In this document: one piece after another, positions 6,182 through 15,237 of the stretch | How positions within the stretch are numbered: position 1 is the first letter of the stretch | How the letters are laid out: each line of letters begins with the position of its first letter | The notes under the pieces: generated by a model | Database searches by the model: none | Told to the model about the DNA's origin: nothing | Seen by the model: only the letters and a program-made list of their open reading frames with translations | Virus record (IMG/VR): IMGVR_UViG_3300021478_000011 | Coordinates: 1 to 41,729 of that record | Reading direction: 5' to 3' (one strand) | Source of the DNA: a virus | DNA length: 41,729 nucleotides | Translations under genes and position numbers: made by a program

Positions 6182-8407
6182 ATGAAGCGTCTTCTTATAG
6201 CCCTCGGTTTTATGTCGGCCCTGATGTCTCCTGCCTATGCGCAGAAGACCAAGGCCGCCATCACGACCGAGATCAACACCAACTTTGCTGACAACAACAC
6301 TGGCGCGATCACACCGGCATTGCTGCGATCAACGACCCTCGATCTTGTCAACTCGTATGTGGATTACAACGGCGCCGGGACATTTACGTGCTCTGCGAAC
6401 AGTTTCGTGTCGTCCGGAACTACGTCGTTGTTCGCCTGCACGCAGCCGTCCTTCTCGTCCTTGAGCGGAATCCTCGGATTGTCTCAGGGCGGAACCAACG
6501 CCAACCTGACAGCCTCTAATGGTGGAATTGTCTATTCAACGGCATCTTCATTTGCCATTCTCCCAGGTACGTCTACTGCCAATCTTTGCCTTCTGAGCGG
6601 ATCATCCAGTGCCCCATCGTGGGGTTCTTGCCCAGGAGGTGGTGGAGGGTCCGGAGTCGTCAATCCCGGAACGTCTGGGCAGTTGACCTACTATGCGGCC
6701 AGCACAAACACGGTTTCCAGTTTGGGCAGCGCGTCGATATCGTCGTCTCCGACATTGACTGGAAACTGGATATTCAGTCCAGCGACAGGGGATGCCCTGG
6801 TTGCGTCTCCCGTGGGAGGCACGACGGCAAAGGGGCTCAACGTAACGCAGACTGGCCCATCTTCCAGCAGCACAGCTGGAATAGTAAATTACAACGCCAT
6901 ATCCGTGACTGACAATTACGGATCTACCGTGATGGGGAATCCGACTAACGCCCTTTCTGTGGCATTGAACTTCGGTGGTTCTAACACCCAAGGAAATCAC
7001 ACTGCATTTGAATCCATTTCATCTCTGACAGCCCCTGCGAGCGTGACCAGCAACGACCGTGATTATGTTGGGGGAACGCTTGTGTTTAGATCTTCATCTT
7101 CCGACAACGGAACAAATACGGGTGCCGGATCGAAGGGGAATGGATTTGGTGCGAACATCGCATGTCAATTGTTCAGTGGAGCAACTAATTATAATGGATG
7201 TGTTGGTGCTGAAATCGACGTAGCAATCGGTACTGGAGCAAGTTCTGCGTCGCGCTTTGGATTGACCTATGTTGCATCTGGAGTTCTCCAGGCAGCGACA
7301 TCAACCAAAGATTCTGCGATAGAGATCGGATCAACTGATATCGGTCAGAGTTGGGCCAACGGAATCATCGTTGGGGGTAATCATGGCGCATTTGGCCTAG
7401 CGACAAATGGAAGTGTTCTAAGTATTGATCCAGGAGGTGGAACTCCTACGATTGCCAATGGTATAGATCTCGTAGGCACAGGTGGGATGACGATCTCCGG
7501 TAATGCCTGGAAATCTCCCGGCGCCCAGATCGATGGCACGGGTTCTCTGACAATATCGTCAAACACAACCTCCAGTCTTTTTACTTCTACACTGGCAGCG
7601 CCTCTTACCATTAGAACAACTGGAGGAGGGAGCACTTCTGCGGTACTCGACAATGGTACAGCATCTCGGGCAACTACATGGGCTTATGCGGACAATGGCA
7701 CAATAAAGTGGTTTGCAGGAAAGCAGACAGATAATAGTTTCATCGTCTTCGATGCTACTAATAGTCATAGTGTTTTCAGCGCCCCCAGCGGGTTGGACAT
7801 TGTGACGATTGCCGGTTCGGGCCACTCGGTAACTCCGTTTCTAAATATAACTTCTCCGGCTACTGGATTACAATTCGGTGGATTCACCGTTATGAAGAAC
7901 GATGGAACATATACATACATCAATGACCCATCCGGGGGACAGAAATTTTTCTTTGGAAATATCAGTGATCCGTCAAGCTATTTTCGCAATACAAATTTTC
8001 TCTTCCAGAAAGATGCGAGTATATCTTATATGGTTTTGACCAGCGGTGGTTTATTTCTTGGTAATGGTATCAACAATACCGTAACACTTATGACTTCTCT
8101 TGCCCCTCCGTTGATCAACACAGGATTTTGCACTGGGGCCACTATTCCGCACGCCAACGGAACTGCTGCATTTGAAATCAATGTCGGATCGTCTGCGTGC
8201 GGAAGCACCGGAACTCTTTCCATAGCGAATGCTACGAACGGGTGGGTGTGCTCGTTCCACAATGTGACAAATCCAGCGACTAATGTGGTTGAGCAGACTG
8301 GTGGGGCAGTGAACACCATAACTCTTACTAACTACGTCAGGACAACCGGGGTTGCTGGAAACTTCACGGCCAGCGACGTCATTCGAGCAAACTGCACAGC
8401 ATACTGA
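6182..8407 (+). CDS. exported-type tail appendage / fibre protein
   Basis: A 741-residue protein that opens with a clear Sec signal peptide (MKRLLIALGFMSALMSPAYAQ, cleavage expected after AYA). The mature part is Ser/Thr/Gly/Asn rich and beta-repetitive, with features common in phage fibres: LSGILGLSQGGTNAN, a poly-Gly linker at about residue 152 and long stretches of short polar repeats. It sits between adaptor and nozzle genes, where tail appendages belong. Base composition is visibly more AT-rich than the flanking genes, suggesting exchange. A signal peptide on a virion protein is unexpected, because assembly occurs in the cytoplasm. Confidence 0.75.
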   Translation: MKRLLIALGFMSALMSPAYAQKTKAAITTEINTNFADNNTGAITPALLRSTTLDLVNSYVDYNGAGTFTCSANSFVSSGTTSLFACTQPSFSSLSGILGLSQGGTNANLTASNGGIVYSTASSFAILPGTSTANLCLLSGSSSAPSWGSCPGGGGGSGVVNPGTSGQLTYYAASTNTVSSLGSASISSSPTLTGNWIFSPATGDALVASPVGGTTAKGLNVTQTGPSSSSTAGIVNYNAISVTDNYGSTVMGNPTNALSVALNFGGSNTQGNHTAFESISSLTAPASVTSNDRDYVGGTLVFRSSSSDNGTNTGAGSKGNGFGANIACQLFSGATNYNGCVGAEIDVAIGTGASSASRFGLTYVASGVLQAATSTKDSAIEIGSTDIGQSWANGIIVGGNHGAFGLATNGSVLSIDPGGGTPTIANGIDLVGTGGMTISGNAWKSPGAQIDGTGSLTISSNTTSSLFTSTLAAPLTIRTTGGGSTSAVLDNGTASRATTWAYADNGTIKWFAGKQTDNSFIVFDATNSHSVFSAPSGLDIVTIAGSGHSVTPFLNITSPATGLQFGGFTVMKNDGTYTYINDPSGGQKFFFGNISDPSSYFRNTNFLFQKDASISYMVLTSGGLFLGNGINNTVTLMTSLAPPLINTGFCTGATIPHANGTAAFEINVGSSACGSTGTLSIANATNGWVCSFHNVTNPATNVVEQTGGAVNTITLTNYVRTTGVAGNFTASDVIRANCTAY

Positions 8408-10111
8408 ATGAGCCTTCGAAACTCGACACCCCTGACCTTCAACCCGCGCGGTCTGTCCGATACGCTGGACGGGTCAACTGTGTTCGCGGGAGCGATGTCG
8501 TCTCTGCAAAATCTCGTTCCGGATCCTTCTACTAGATCATTATGGCAGTGCCGACCGGCGGCGATTAAACTGACGGATTTTACAGCCAGTGGAGGCGCTG
8601 CCACCGACCCATTTAGTTCAGGATTTAGCCCTGGATTTGGTGGGGACGGTGGTCTGTTTCCTGCTCCTCTCGGAAAGATTTCGTGCCTCAAGGTCATTGG
8701 TAACATTGCCTACGGCATGATCGCAACAGGCCTTACTGTCGGTCACGACCAGCCATTTGCGTACAATCTGTCTACCAATACGTTCGGACTCATAACGGGA
8801 ATCACGAGTGCTAACACCCCGTTGAGTCCAGCGAACTCAGGACCTTGGATTCCACCCAAGATGGCTCTCGTGGGGCACGAGCTTCTGGTGACTCATCCAG
8901 GCTACTCCGGAGCGGGAGGGGTTTACTTCGGATGGTTCGATGTTTCCAATCCGTCTGCTATCACATGGAACGGAGGAAACCTGACAGGCCTCGTAACATT
9001 CACGACTGCTCCATCGTGTGTCGAAAACTTCGGCGGTCGCGCCTACTGGATCACCAATCCCCCAACCGGGCAGCCTGCGCTAATCTTCTCTGATGTGTTG
9101 GTTCCCCGCACCGTCACCAATGCAAATCAAGTTCTCACGTTCGATGACAATGTTGCCTTGACTGCGCTTGCACCTCTTCCGCTCAACAATCAGCTCGGCG
9201 GCATCGTTCAGGCCTTGATCGTGTTCAAGGGCGTTCAGAACATGTATCAGGTGACTGGCGATGCGGCGACCAGCAACCTTACCAAGAATGCTCTCAACGT
9301 GGCAACGGGAACGCTGGCGCCCAACTCGATCTCATCAACACCGAAGGGACTTGCATTTATAGCCCCGGATGGGCTTCGCATGATCGACTTCAACGGAAAT
9401 GTTGGAGATCCTGTCGGAACGGACGGTATGGGAAAGACTCTTCCATTTTTCTATGCGGTCGTTCCATCTCGGATGTATGGATCGGCCAATGGTCAAATTT
9501 ATAGAATATCAGTTCAAGATGGATCCCTTCTGAATTCTCCGACAGTCGAGTATTGGTACGACATGACGCGGCAGATATGGTCTGGTCCGCATACTTTTCC
9601 GGCCTCTTGCATCGCGCCATGGAACGGCACATTCATCGTAGCTTCTTTCAATGTCATCAGTTCTCTATGGCAGTCTGACTATGTTCAGACGGCAACGTCT
9701 ACGTTCGTTGAGAACGGCACGCCCATGTCGTTTACCTGGAACACCTGCATGTTGCCGGATACGAACAAGATGTGCGAAAACGCCATGATCGAGACAACGA
9801 TCTACATGGGTCAGGCACCTGGCGGGATATATGCGGTCTATGCCGCAAATCAGAACGGATCAGTTTTTCAGTCTTTAACGATCACAAATACATCGACCGC
9901 GACGGTGTGGGGACAATTCACCTGGGGTCAAGCACTGTGGGGTGGATCGGCAAGTGCTCTGTTCCCACGACGCATCCCATGGGCGGCGCCTATCGTGTTC
10001 AGACGGATGCAGATCGTTGTAGTCGGAACATCATCCAAGGATCTCCGCGTTGGAACGCTTCATCTGAGATACGAGCAGCTTGGATACCTCCAAGAGAGCG
10101 ATGCAGCATGA
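8408..10111 (+). CDS. tail nozzle / stabilisation protein (P22 gp10-like)
   Basis: A 567-residue protein lacking a signal peptide. It starts FNPRGLSDTLDGSTVFAGAMSSLQNLVPDPSTRSLWQCRPA, a start typical of podoviral tail proteins that form the nozzle or DNA stabilisation complex. It continues as repeated beta blades (for example MALVGHELLVTH, GRAYWITNPPTG, GLAFIAPDGLRMID) consistent with a beta-propeller. Location after the adaptor supports the role. Confidence 0.7.
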   Translation: MSLRNSTPLTFNPRGLSDTLDGSTVFAGAMSSLQNLVPDPSTRSLWQCRPAAIKLTDFTASGGAATDPFSSGFSPGFGGDGGLFPAPLGKISCLKVIGNIAYGMIATGLTVGHDQPFAYNLSTNTFGLITGITSANTPLSPANSGPWIPPKMALVGHELLVTHPGYSGAGGVYFGWFDVSNPSAITWNGGNLTGLVTFTTAPSCVENFGGRAYWITNPPTGQPALIFSDVLVPRTVTNANQVLTFDDNVALTALAPLPLNNQLGGIVQALIVFKGVQNMYQVTGDAATSNLTKNALNVATGTLAPNSISSTPKGLAFIAPDGLRMIDFNGNVGDPVGTDGMGKTLPFFYAVVPSRMYGSANGQIYRISVQDGSLLNSPTVEYWYDMTRQIWSGPHTFPASCIAPWNGTFIVASFNVISSLWQSDYVQTATSTFVENGTPMSFTWNTCMLPDTNKMCENAMIETTIYMGQAPGGIYAVYAANQNGSVFQSLTITNTSTATVWGQFTWGQALWGGSASALFPRRIPWAAPIVFRRMQIVVVGTSSKDLRVGTLHLRYEQLGYLQESDAA

Positions 10112-11208
10112 AGAAGATTCTCACTCTACTCGTCTGCCTGATCTCCTCCTCGGCGTGGGCTGGAGTTCCGTGCTCTGTACCGTTTCAATTACAGAACAAC
10201 ACGGTGGCCGATGCCACGCAGGTCATGGCGAACTACAACGCCATCCTGACCTGCCTCAGCAATGCCGCGGCGTCTGGCGCCAACAACGACATCACGTCGC
10301 TGAATGCGCTCTCGACTCCGATAACGCCAGCACAGGGGGGGACTCCCATCTTTGTTGGGGGAATATCAACCGGATCGGGAAATGCACAGATAGTTCCGAC
10401 GGTAGTTCCTTCGGTCTTTTCTCTGTCTGCGGGACGCCTAGTCACATTCTTTGCTGGGTTCAGCAACACGAGTGCGACCACTCTCAACGTGGCTGGGTCC
10501 GGGAACGTCAACATTTTTCGTCGTACCCAACTCGGAATATCCGCCATGGTGGGTGGAGAGATTATTGCCGGGTATCCTGTCACAGTTCAATATGACGGAA
10601 CTCAATTTATATGTATGACATGTGGTCCGTATATGGTCGGAGAGATCCGAGATTTTGCGTCTGGATCTTTAACAGGATTAACGGGATGGACCTTCATTGA
10701 TGGTTCGTGCTTGTCCCGAACGACATATGCCGATCTTTTCTCTCTGATTGGCACTGCTTATGATCCTACTGGATCAACCTGTGATAGCTCTCATTTTGCG
10801 CTTCCGGATGGGCGGGGGCGTGTTCTTGTCGGGTGGGATGATCAAGGCGGTACGCCAGCCAATCGGATTACGCTCGCAGGATCTGGTTGCAATGGAGGAG
10901 TCGTCGGCGGGGCCGGATGCGGATTGCAGAACGTTACGATCGCGCAGAATCAGCTTCCGAACGTAGCTCCAACATTCACGGGAAGTTCTCCCGGCAGTAT
11001 CACGCCGACCACGAATGCCACGGTGATCGTGAACTCGGGTGGCGGACAATTCGGCGCATCTGGTGGGTCCATCGGCACCGGCTCTTTCAATGCGATCACG
11101 TTGCCCAACTCTACAGGGTCTGTTGGTTCGATAAACGGGGGTGTGACACAGATTGTCACGCCGATCCTGCCGCCCCTGCAGATCGTAATCAAAATCATCA
11201 AACTCTAG
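10108..11208 (+). CDS. exported-type tail-collar domain protein
   Basis: A 366-residue protein; ATG 10108 overlaps the upstream stop as ATGA. It begins with a Sec signal peptide (MKKILTLLVCLISSSAWAG). After a Ser/Thr-rich region there is a phage tail-collar domain at about residues 185-265: GEIRDFASG, WTFIDGSCLSRTTYADLF, LPDGRGRVLVGWDDQGG. The C-terminus is Gly/Asn rich and ends in a hydrophobic LPPLQIVIKIIKL, which resembles the end of trimeric collar-fibre proteins. The combination of an export signal with a collar domain is unusual. Confidence 0.8.
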   Translation: MKKILTLLVCLISSSAWAGVPCSVPFQLQNNTVADATQVMANYNAILTCLSNAAASGANNDITSLNALSTPITPAQGGTPIFVGGISTGSGNAQIVPTVVPSVFSLSAGRLVTFFAGFSNTSATTLNVAGSGNVNIFRRTQLGISAMVGGEIIAGYPVTVQYDGTQFICMTCGPYMVGEIRDFASGSLTGLTGWTFIDGSCLSRTTYADLFSLIGTAYDPTGSTCDSSHFALPDGRGRVLVGWDDQGGTPANRITLAGSGCNGGVVGGAGCGLQNVTIAQNQLPNVAPTFTGSSPGSITPTTNATVIVNSGGGQFGASGGSIGTGSFNAITLPNSTGSVGSINGGVTQIVTPILPPLQIVIKIIKL

Positions 11209-11278
11209 AGGAACTTGAGTTTCAATGCGTTAGGACGTAGTGTTCAACCGGGATGTGAGGCATCCCTCGGAGGGTGAC

Positions 11279-11863
11279 ATGCTCAAGAAGTTCCTAGCGG
11301 CATCCGCGGCCGTTCTTGTTGCCGGATCAGTCGCATATGCGGCACAGATCCCGCTGATTACTGGCGCCCAGGACCCATCGCAACTCAATGCGACGATCAA
11401 CAGCGTCATTCAGGCCGTCAATGCTGGCACGGGCCTTGCCGGATATGTCGGTGGCCTTCCGTTGGCTACCACGGGAACGACCATCCAGACGCTCGGGTCG
11501 ATTACCTTGCCGGCCGGGCAACTCAAGAGCGTCGGGCAGGGTGTTCGCATTGTCTGCTACGGCAATGGAACCGCTACCGGGACCAACACCATGACGGTTC
11601 AGGTGGGCACTGCTACGGCCTATGCTGTTGCAGGTGCAGGTACGACGGCGGGGGTCTACCAGACTATCGTGACGGTCTACAAATCTGGGGCAAACACCCA
11701 GCAGATCCTCTCGTCGGGCTCCTTCAACACCACGCTGACGTTGCCGACCATCATTTCGGCCACGCAGACCGACACCGCGGCGATCACCATCACCTGTTCT
11801 GGAACATCCACCACCTCCACCAACTTCACTCTCGACGGCATGTTCGTCACAACTTTGCAATAG
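11279..11863 (+). CDS. exported-type beta-rich appendage protein
   Basis: A 194-residue protein starting at ATG 11279, chosen for the GGAGGG at 11269-11274. The start is a Sec signal peptide (MLKKFLAASAAVLVAGSVAYAAQ). The mature protein contains a short helix (DPSQLNATINSVIQAVN) and then beta-strands typical of small fibre-tip or head-fibre domains (TMTVQVGTATAYAV, TAAITITCSGTS). It is the third signal-bearing gene in the cluster. Function is unknown; a capsid or tail surface protein is likely. Confidence 0.7.
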   Translation: MLKKFLAASAAVLVAGSVAYAAQIPLITGAQDPSQLNATINSVIQAVNAGTGLAGYVGGLPLATTGTTIQTLGSITLPAGQLKSVGQGVRIVCYGNGTATGTNTMTVQVGTATAYAVAGAGTTAGVYQTIVTVYKSGANTQQILSSGSFNTTLTLPTIISATQTDTAAITITCSGTSTTSTNFTLDGMFVTTLQ

Positions 11864-11872
11864 GAGGACTAC

Positions 11873-12154
11873 ATGCACACGTTTTCATGCGCTGTTCAGT
11901 CTGTGGATGTGGAGGAGATCGGCACCGTCCGATTCGATTCCGACCCGAATGACTATGCCATCTGCTGCGTCTACATCGGCGACTACGTGTTGACCTTCGA
12001 CCGCAACGGCATGTCTACGGGCGTGGAGAAGGTCGAGCCGGAGCCGGATCCGGAGGCGGCCCCGGAGCCGACCCCGCATGAGACGGAGAGCGTGGCCCCA
12101 CTCTTTCCCGAGCCAGCCCCTCTCAGCCCGAAGACCCCGGAGCCGAAGCCATGA
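11873..12154 (+). CDS. hypothetical protein with acidic Pro/Glu tail
   Basis: A 93-residue protein with a small beta-like N-terminal domain (about residues 1-55) and a low-complexity tail of repeated PEP, EPE and APxP motifs. AGGAGG lies 8 bases before the start. It overlaps the next gene as ATGA. No family was recognised. Confidence 0.6.
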   Translation: MHTFSCAVQSVDVEEIGTVRFDSDPNDYAICCVYIGDYVLTFDRNGMSTGVEKVEPEPDPEAAPEPTPHETESVAPLFPEPAPLSPKTPEPKP

Positions 12155-12333
12155 AGAACCACTCGCCTTCGGGCAAGAACCAGCGGCCAGAGACGTCGCT
12201 CCACCAGAAGGGGATGCACAACAAGTCCCCCTCGGCGGTGGAGCCTCACCCTAAGGGGGGATCGGTGAATGCCGAGCCGACCCGTTCCAAAGTCGGCGCC
12301 CCGGCTCCCACGATCGGCCCCCGCGCGGCTTGA
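12151..12333 (+). CDS. small basic low-complexity protein
   Basis: A 60-residue K/H/P/S-rich protein starting in an ATGA overlap with the upstream stop. It overlaps the next gene by 65 nt in another frame. Its composition is that of a disordered, nucleic-acid-binding or virion-associated peptide. No family was recognised; the overlap on both sides keeps confidence moderate. Confidence 0.5.
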   Translation: MKNHSPSGKNQRPETSLHQKGMHNKSPSAVEPHPKGGSVNAEPTRSKVGAPAPTIGPRAA

Positions 12334-12784
12334 GTTTGCCTGGGAGGACTTCTCGGCTGTCGCCAAGGAAGTCTTGCCTATGTTTGTGAGCCACTGGAAG
12401 GAGGTTGCGATCAACCACGATCGCGTTCCTCTCGATGTGGATGTGCCGCGGCTTCTCCAGTACGAGCGGATGGGGTGCCTCGGCATTGTCACGGCACGAG
12501 ATGGCAAGAGGATCGTGGGGTACGTTGTGGTCCTGATGGGGCCGCATCTGCATCACGCCTCTACCAAGTGGGGCCAGTTCGACGGGTTCTGGCTGGAGCC
12601 AGAATGGCGGACTGGTCTGGTGGGCTATCGTCTGCTGCAAAATGCGGTCAGAATGGCGAAGGAAAAGGACGTCCAAGTCCTGACTGTCCCTGTCAAGACG
12701 CACTTCGCCAACGGCCGGGTGATGAAACTGTTCGAGCGGCTGGGGTTTTGCGCCGAGGACGTGCTCTATAGCAAGGTGCTCTGA
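12269..12784 (+). CDS. GNAT-like internal virion protein
   Basis: A 171-residue protein with a GNAT acetyltransferase-like core: GIVTARDGKRIVGYVVVLMGPHLH (beta strands), FWLEPEWRTGLVGYRLLQNAVRMA (the acetyl-CoA loop and helix) and FERLGFCAEDVLYSK (C-terminal strand). Podophages of the T7 kind carry such a protein (gp13-like) next to ejection proteins, as here. The start at ATG 12269 has a GGGGGGA at good spacing; an internal ATG at 12380 would truncate the domain. Confidence 0.75.
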   Translation: MPSRPVPKSAPRLPRSAPARLEFAWEDFSAVAKEVLPMFVSHWKEVAINHDRVPLDVDVPRLLQYERMGCLGIVTARDGKRIVGYVVVLMGPHLHHASTKWGQFDGFWLEPEWRTGLVGYRLLQNAVRMAKEKDVQVLTVPVKTHFANGRVMKLFERLGFCAEDVLYSKVL

Positions 12785-13692
12785 TGGGTAGTTTCTTCAA
12801 TCCCCCGGCTGCGAACGTCCAGGCGCCGACACTCCAGACCTATCAGCCGGGCGGGCTCAATCAGGCCGATCCATCGGCCTTGGGCGGGATCTCGAATCTC
12901 GGCAACTTCAACGCTTATGCGAGCCTCAATCCGCAGGTTCAGGGCATTGGGCAGAACCTCGTCAGCGACCCGAATGCGCAGGGTTTCCTTCAGGGTGCCG
13001 GTACGGCGGCGGGTCTTGGTATGGGAGCCGCTGCCAACGCCTTCGGAGAGGGCGGCTTGCTGATGGGGTTGGGCCAGGGGATTGCCAATACGGCCTTTGA
13101 CCCGCAGCAGGCTCTCTACGGTCGGACGGCCCAGCAGACGCAGGACCAGACCCGCGCTGGGCTAGAGGCCCGTGGGGTGGATAATACCCCATACGGTGCA
13201 GGAATCGAGGGTCAGGCGATGAATAACTTCAACATCGACTGGCAGAACCAGCAGTTACAGCGGCAGGCTCTGGGAGGGCAGTCCGCTGGTGCGTTAATCG
13301 GGCAGGGGGCTGGTCTACAGGCGGGTGCTCCGGGACAGTACCTGACGGCCTCCGGGATGCCCTACGCAACCTCTCAGGGGATTGGGCAGGGTCAGCTTGG
13401 AACGCTGGGCCAGTTGGGCCAGTTCGGGAATCAGGGTGCAGCAATACCGCAGCAGCAGATCCAGGACTACCTGTCGTATCTCGGATGGGGCACGGGCGCG
13501 CAGGCCGCCGGCAATCAGGCGCAGAACCAGTTGTTTGCGAGCCAACTCAAGCAGGCCGATATGGCGAGCCAGGAGCAGCAGAGCATGTTTAAGGGACTCG
13601 GACAGTTGGCGGGCGGCATTGCCGGGACTGCGATCGGCGGTCCTGGTGGGGGCACGGTCGGAAGCATGCTCGCCGGCAAGATTTTTGGGTGA
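12784..13692 (+). CDS. internal virion / ejection protein A
   Basis: A 302-residue protein very rich in G, Q, A and N, with a C-terminal glycine-zipper-like hydrophobic segment (LAGGIAGTAIGGPGGG) able to insert in membranes. Three large low-complexity genes in a row after the GNAT-like protein match the ejection-protein block of podoviruses, whose products leave the head with DNA and form a channel through the envelope. It overlaps the preceding stop at TGATG. Confidence 0.65.
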   Translation: MGSFFNPPAANVQAPTLQTYQPGGLNQADPSALGGISNLGNFNAYASLNPQVQGIGQNLVSDPNAQGFLQGAGTAAGLGMGAAANAFGEGGLLMGLGQGIANTAFDPQQALYGRTAQQTQDQTRAGLEARGVDNTPYGAGIEGQAMNNFNIDWQNQQLQRQALGGQSAGALIGQGAGLQAGAPGQYLTASGMPYATSQGIGQGQLGTLGQLGQFGNQGAAIPQQQIQDYLSYLGWGTGAQAAGNQAQNQLFASQLKQADMASQEQQSMFKGLGQLAGGIAGTAIGGPGGGTVGSMLAGKIFG

Positions 13693-13695
13693 TCC

Positions 13696-15237
13696 ATGGC
13701 CTTCTTCAGCCCACTAGGTGCGATCGGGGCCGCTGCCGGCGGCTATATGGACGAGCGACGTCAGCAGAAGTTGGATCAGGACGCCGAAGACCTGCGCATC
13801 GGTCAAGACATCCTTGGCGATGTGTTCAAGGGGTGGCAGATGCCCGGCAGTATGGGCGCCCTCGGAGGCATGGGTCAGCAGGGGCCGCAGGCGCCTCCTC
13901 CCGGAATGGCGTCCCAGCCGCCCCCGCAACCACCCCAGGCGCCTCCTATGCCGCCGCAACAGGCGCAGGCGGGGCCTCCTCCGGGACCACAGGTGGCATC
14001 GGCGGGGCCTCCAGCGTTTCCTTCACCGGGTCCGCAATTTGACCGTTTCGGTTCTTGGGCCAATGTTGCTCCGATCGTTCCCCGTGGGGTGCAGACGGTG
14101 CCGGGTCAGATGATCCGACCGCCACCGCAGCAGTTTGGACCCCCGCAACCCCCGCAGGAGCCACCTCAGCCCCCACCCGGGCCTCCCCAAGCTCCCCAGC
14201 AGCAGATGCCGCCGCAGGCTCGTGCGCCTATGCCCCCGCAGCAGCCGCAGCAGAGGCAGGGGGTTCAGTTCGATCAGCAGGGACGTCCGACGTTCGATCT
14301 GCCGACTCTCGTAAACCGCATCAATCAAGTCAGGCCGAATGCAACGCCAAGACAGTTTGCGGCCGCGATGAAGGCGGGTCTTCCTTTTCTCAACGAGGAG
14401 GGAAAGATCCAAGGGATGCAGATGCGTCAGTACATGCAGGAGCAGGGGCTCTCCATGCGTGAGATTCTCCTACAAATGCAGGTTCGCAAAGAGGGACGGC
14501 AGGAAACGGCTCAAGATGAAAAGAAGGCAGCCGTTGAGAAGATCGGAGATGCCATCATCGCTGGGGATCAGCCTCCGACTCTGACCGGATTGTATCGTGA
14601 CCGCGCAGCAATTCAGTCGTATCTGGCAGACAAGAAGTATTCTCTGTCGAAGGCTCAACAGGAATGGAACGTTGCCCAAAAGCAGATCGGATCTCTCAAC
14701 TCGCAACGGATGATCCAGTTTGCGGGAACGGCCAAGAGCGTCGTGAATACCCTTGATGAGGTGAAAAGCCTCTCCGAGGAGATGGAACTGTCAGGAATTC
14801 CGCTGCTGAATAAGGCGGAATTGATGGCGTATACCCAGACACAGGGCAACACACCCAACGGGAAGTTGGCTGGTCGCTACATTGCGGCTGTCAATACGCT
14901 GAAGTCAGAGTTTGCCAATCTTGAGAACGGCGGATACGCACCAACTGAGGAAGTCTGGAAACTCGCCAACAAGCAGATTGACGAGAACTTCGGCGTCAAG
15001 CAATTGGGATCAAGGCTAGACGAGATCCGGCGCCTGATCGGCTTCCGCATTCAGGCCATTCCGAACCTTGAAACGCTCGGCGGCGCTTCTGCCAATCGCT
15101 ACACGGGACAACAGGGGTCTCCCTTGGTTCCTCCTGCTCCAGGTGGAGGTGGGCAGCAGACATCCCCGGCAAGAGTAGAGCAAAACGGCCACATCTATGA
15201 GCGACAGCAGGACGGCTCTTACAAGCCGGTCAACTGA
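13696..15237 (+). CDS. internal virion / ejection protein B
   Basis: A 513-residue protein. It has a short hydrophobic, Gly-rich N-terminus (GAIGAAAGGYMDERRQQKLDQD), a long Pro/Gln-rich disordered region (about residues 55-195, many PPQ and QPP repeats), and a helical C-terminal half. The helical part carries coiled-coil segments (YSLSKAQQEWNVAQKQI). It is placed between two other candidate ejection proteins and shares a TGATG overlap with the next gene. Confidence 0.65.
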   Translation: MAFFSPLGAIGAAAGGYMDERRQQKLDQDAEDLRIGQDILGDVFKGWQMPGSMGALGGMGQQGPQAPPPGMASQPPPQPPQAPPMPPQQAQAGPPPGPQVASAGPPAFPSPGPQFDRFGSWANVAPIVPRGVQTVPGQMIRPPPQQFGPPQPPQEPPQPPPGPPQAPQQQMPPQARAPMPPQQPQQRQGVQFDQQGRPTFDLPTLVNRINQVRPNATPRQFAAAMKAGLPFLNEEGKIQGMQMRQYMQEQGLSMREILLQMQVRKEGRQETAQDEKKAAVEKIGDAIIAGDQPPTLTGLYRDRAAIQSYLADKKYSLSKAQQEWNVAQKQIGSLNSQRMIQFAGTAKSVVNTLDEVKSLSEEMELSGIPLLNKAELMAYTQTQGNTPNGKLAGRYIAAVNTLKSEFANLENGGYAPTEEVWKLANKQIDENFGVKQLGSRLDEIRRLIGFRIQAIPNLETLGGASANRYTGQQGSPLVPPAPGGGGQQTSPARVEQNGHIYERQQDGSYKPVN

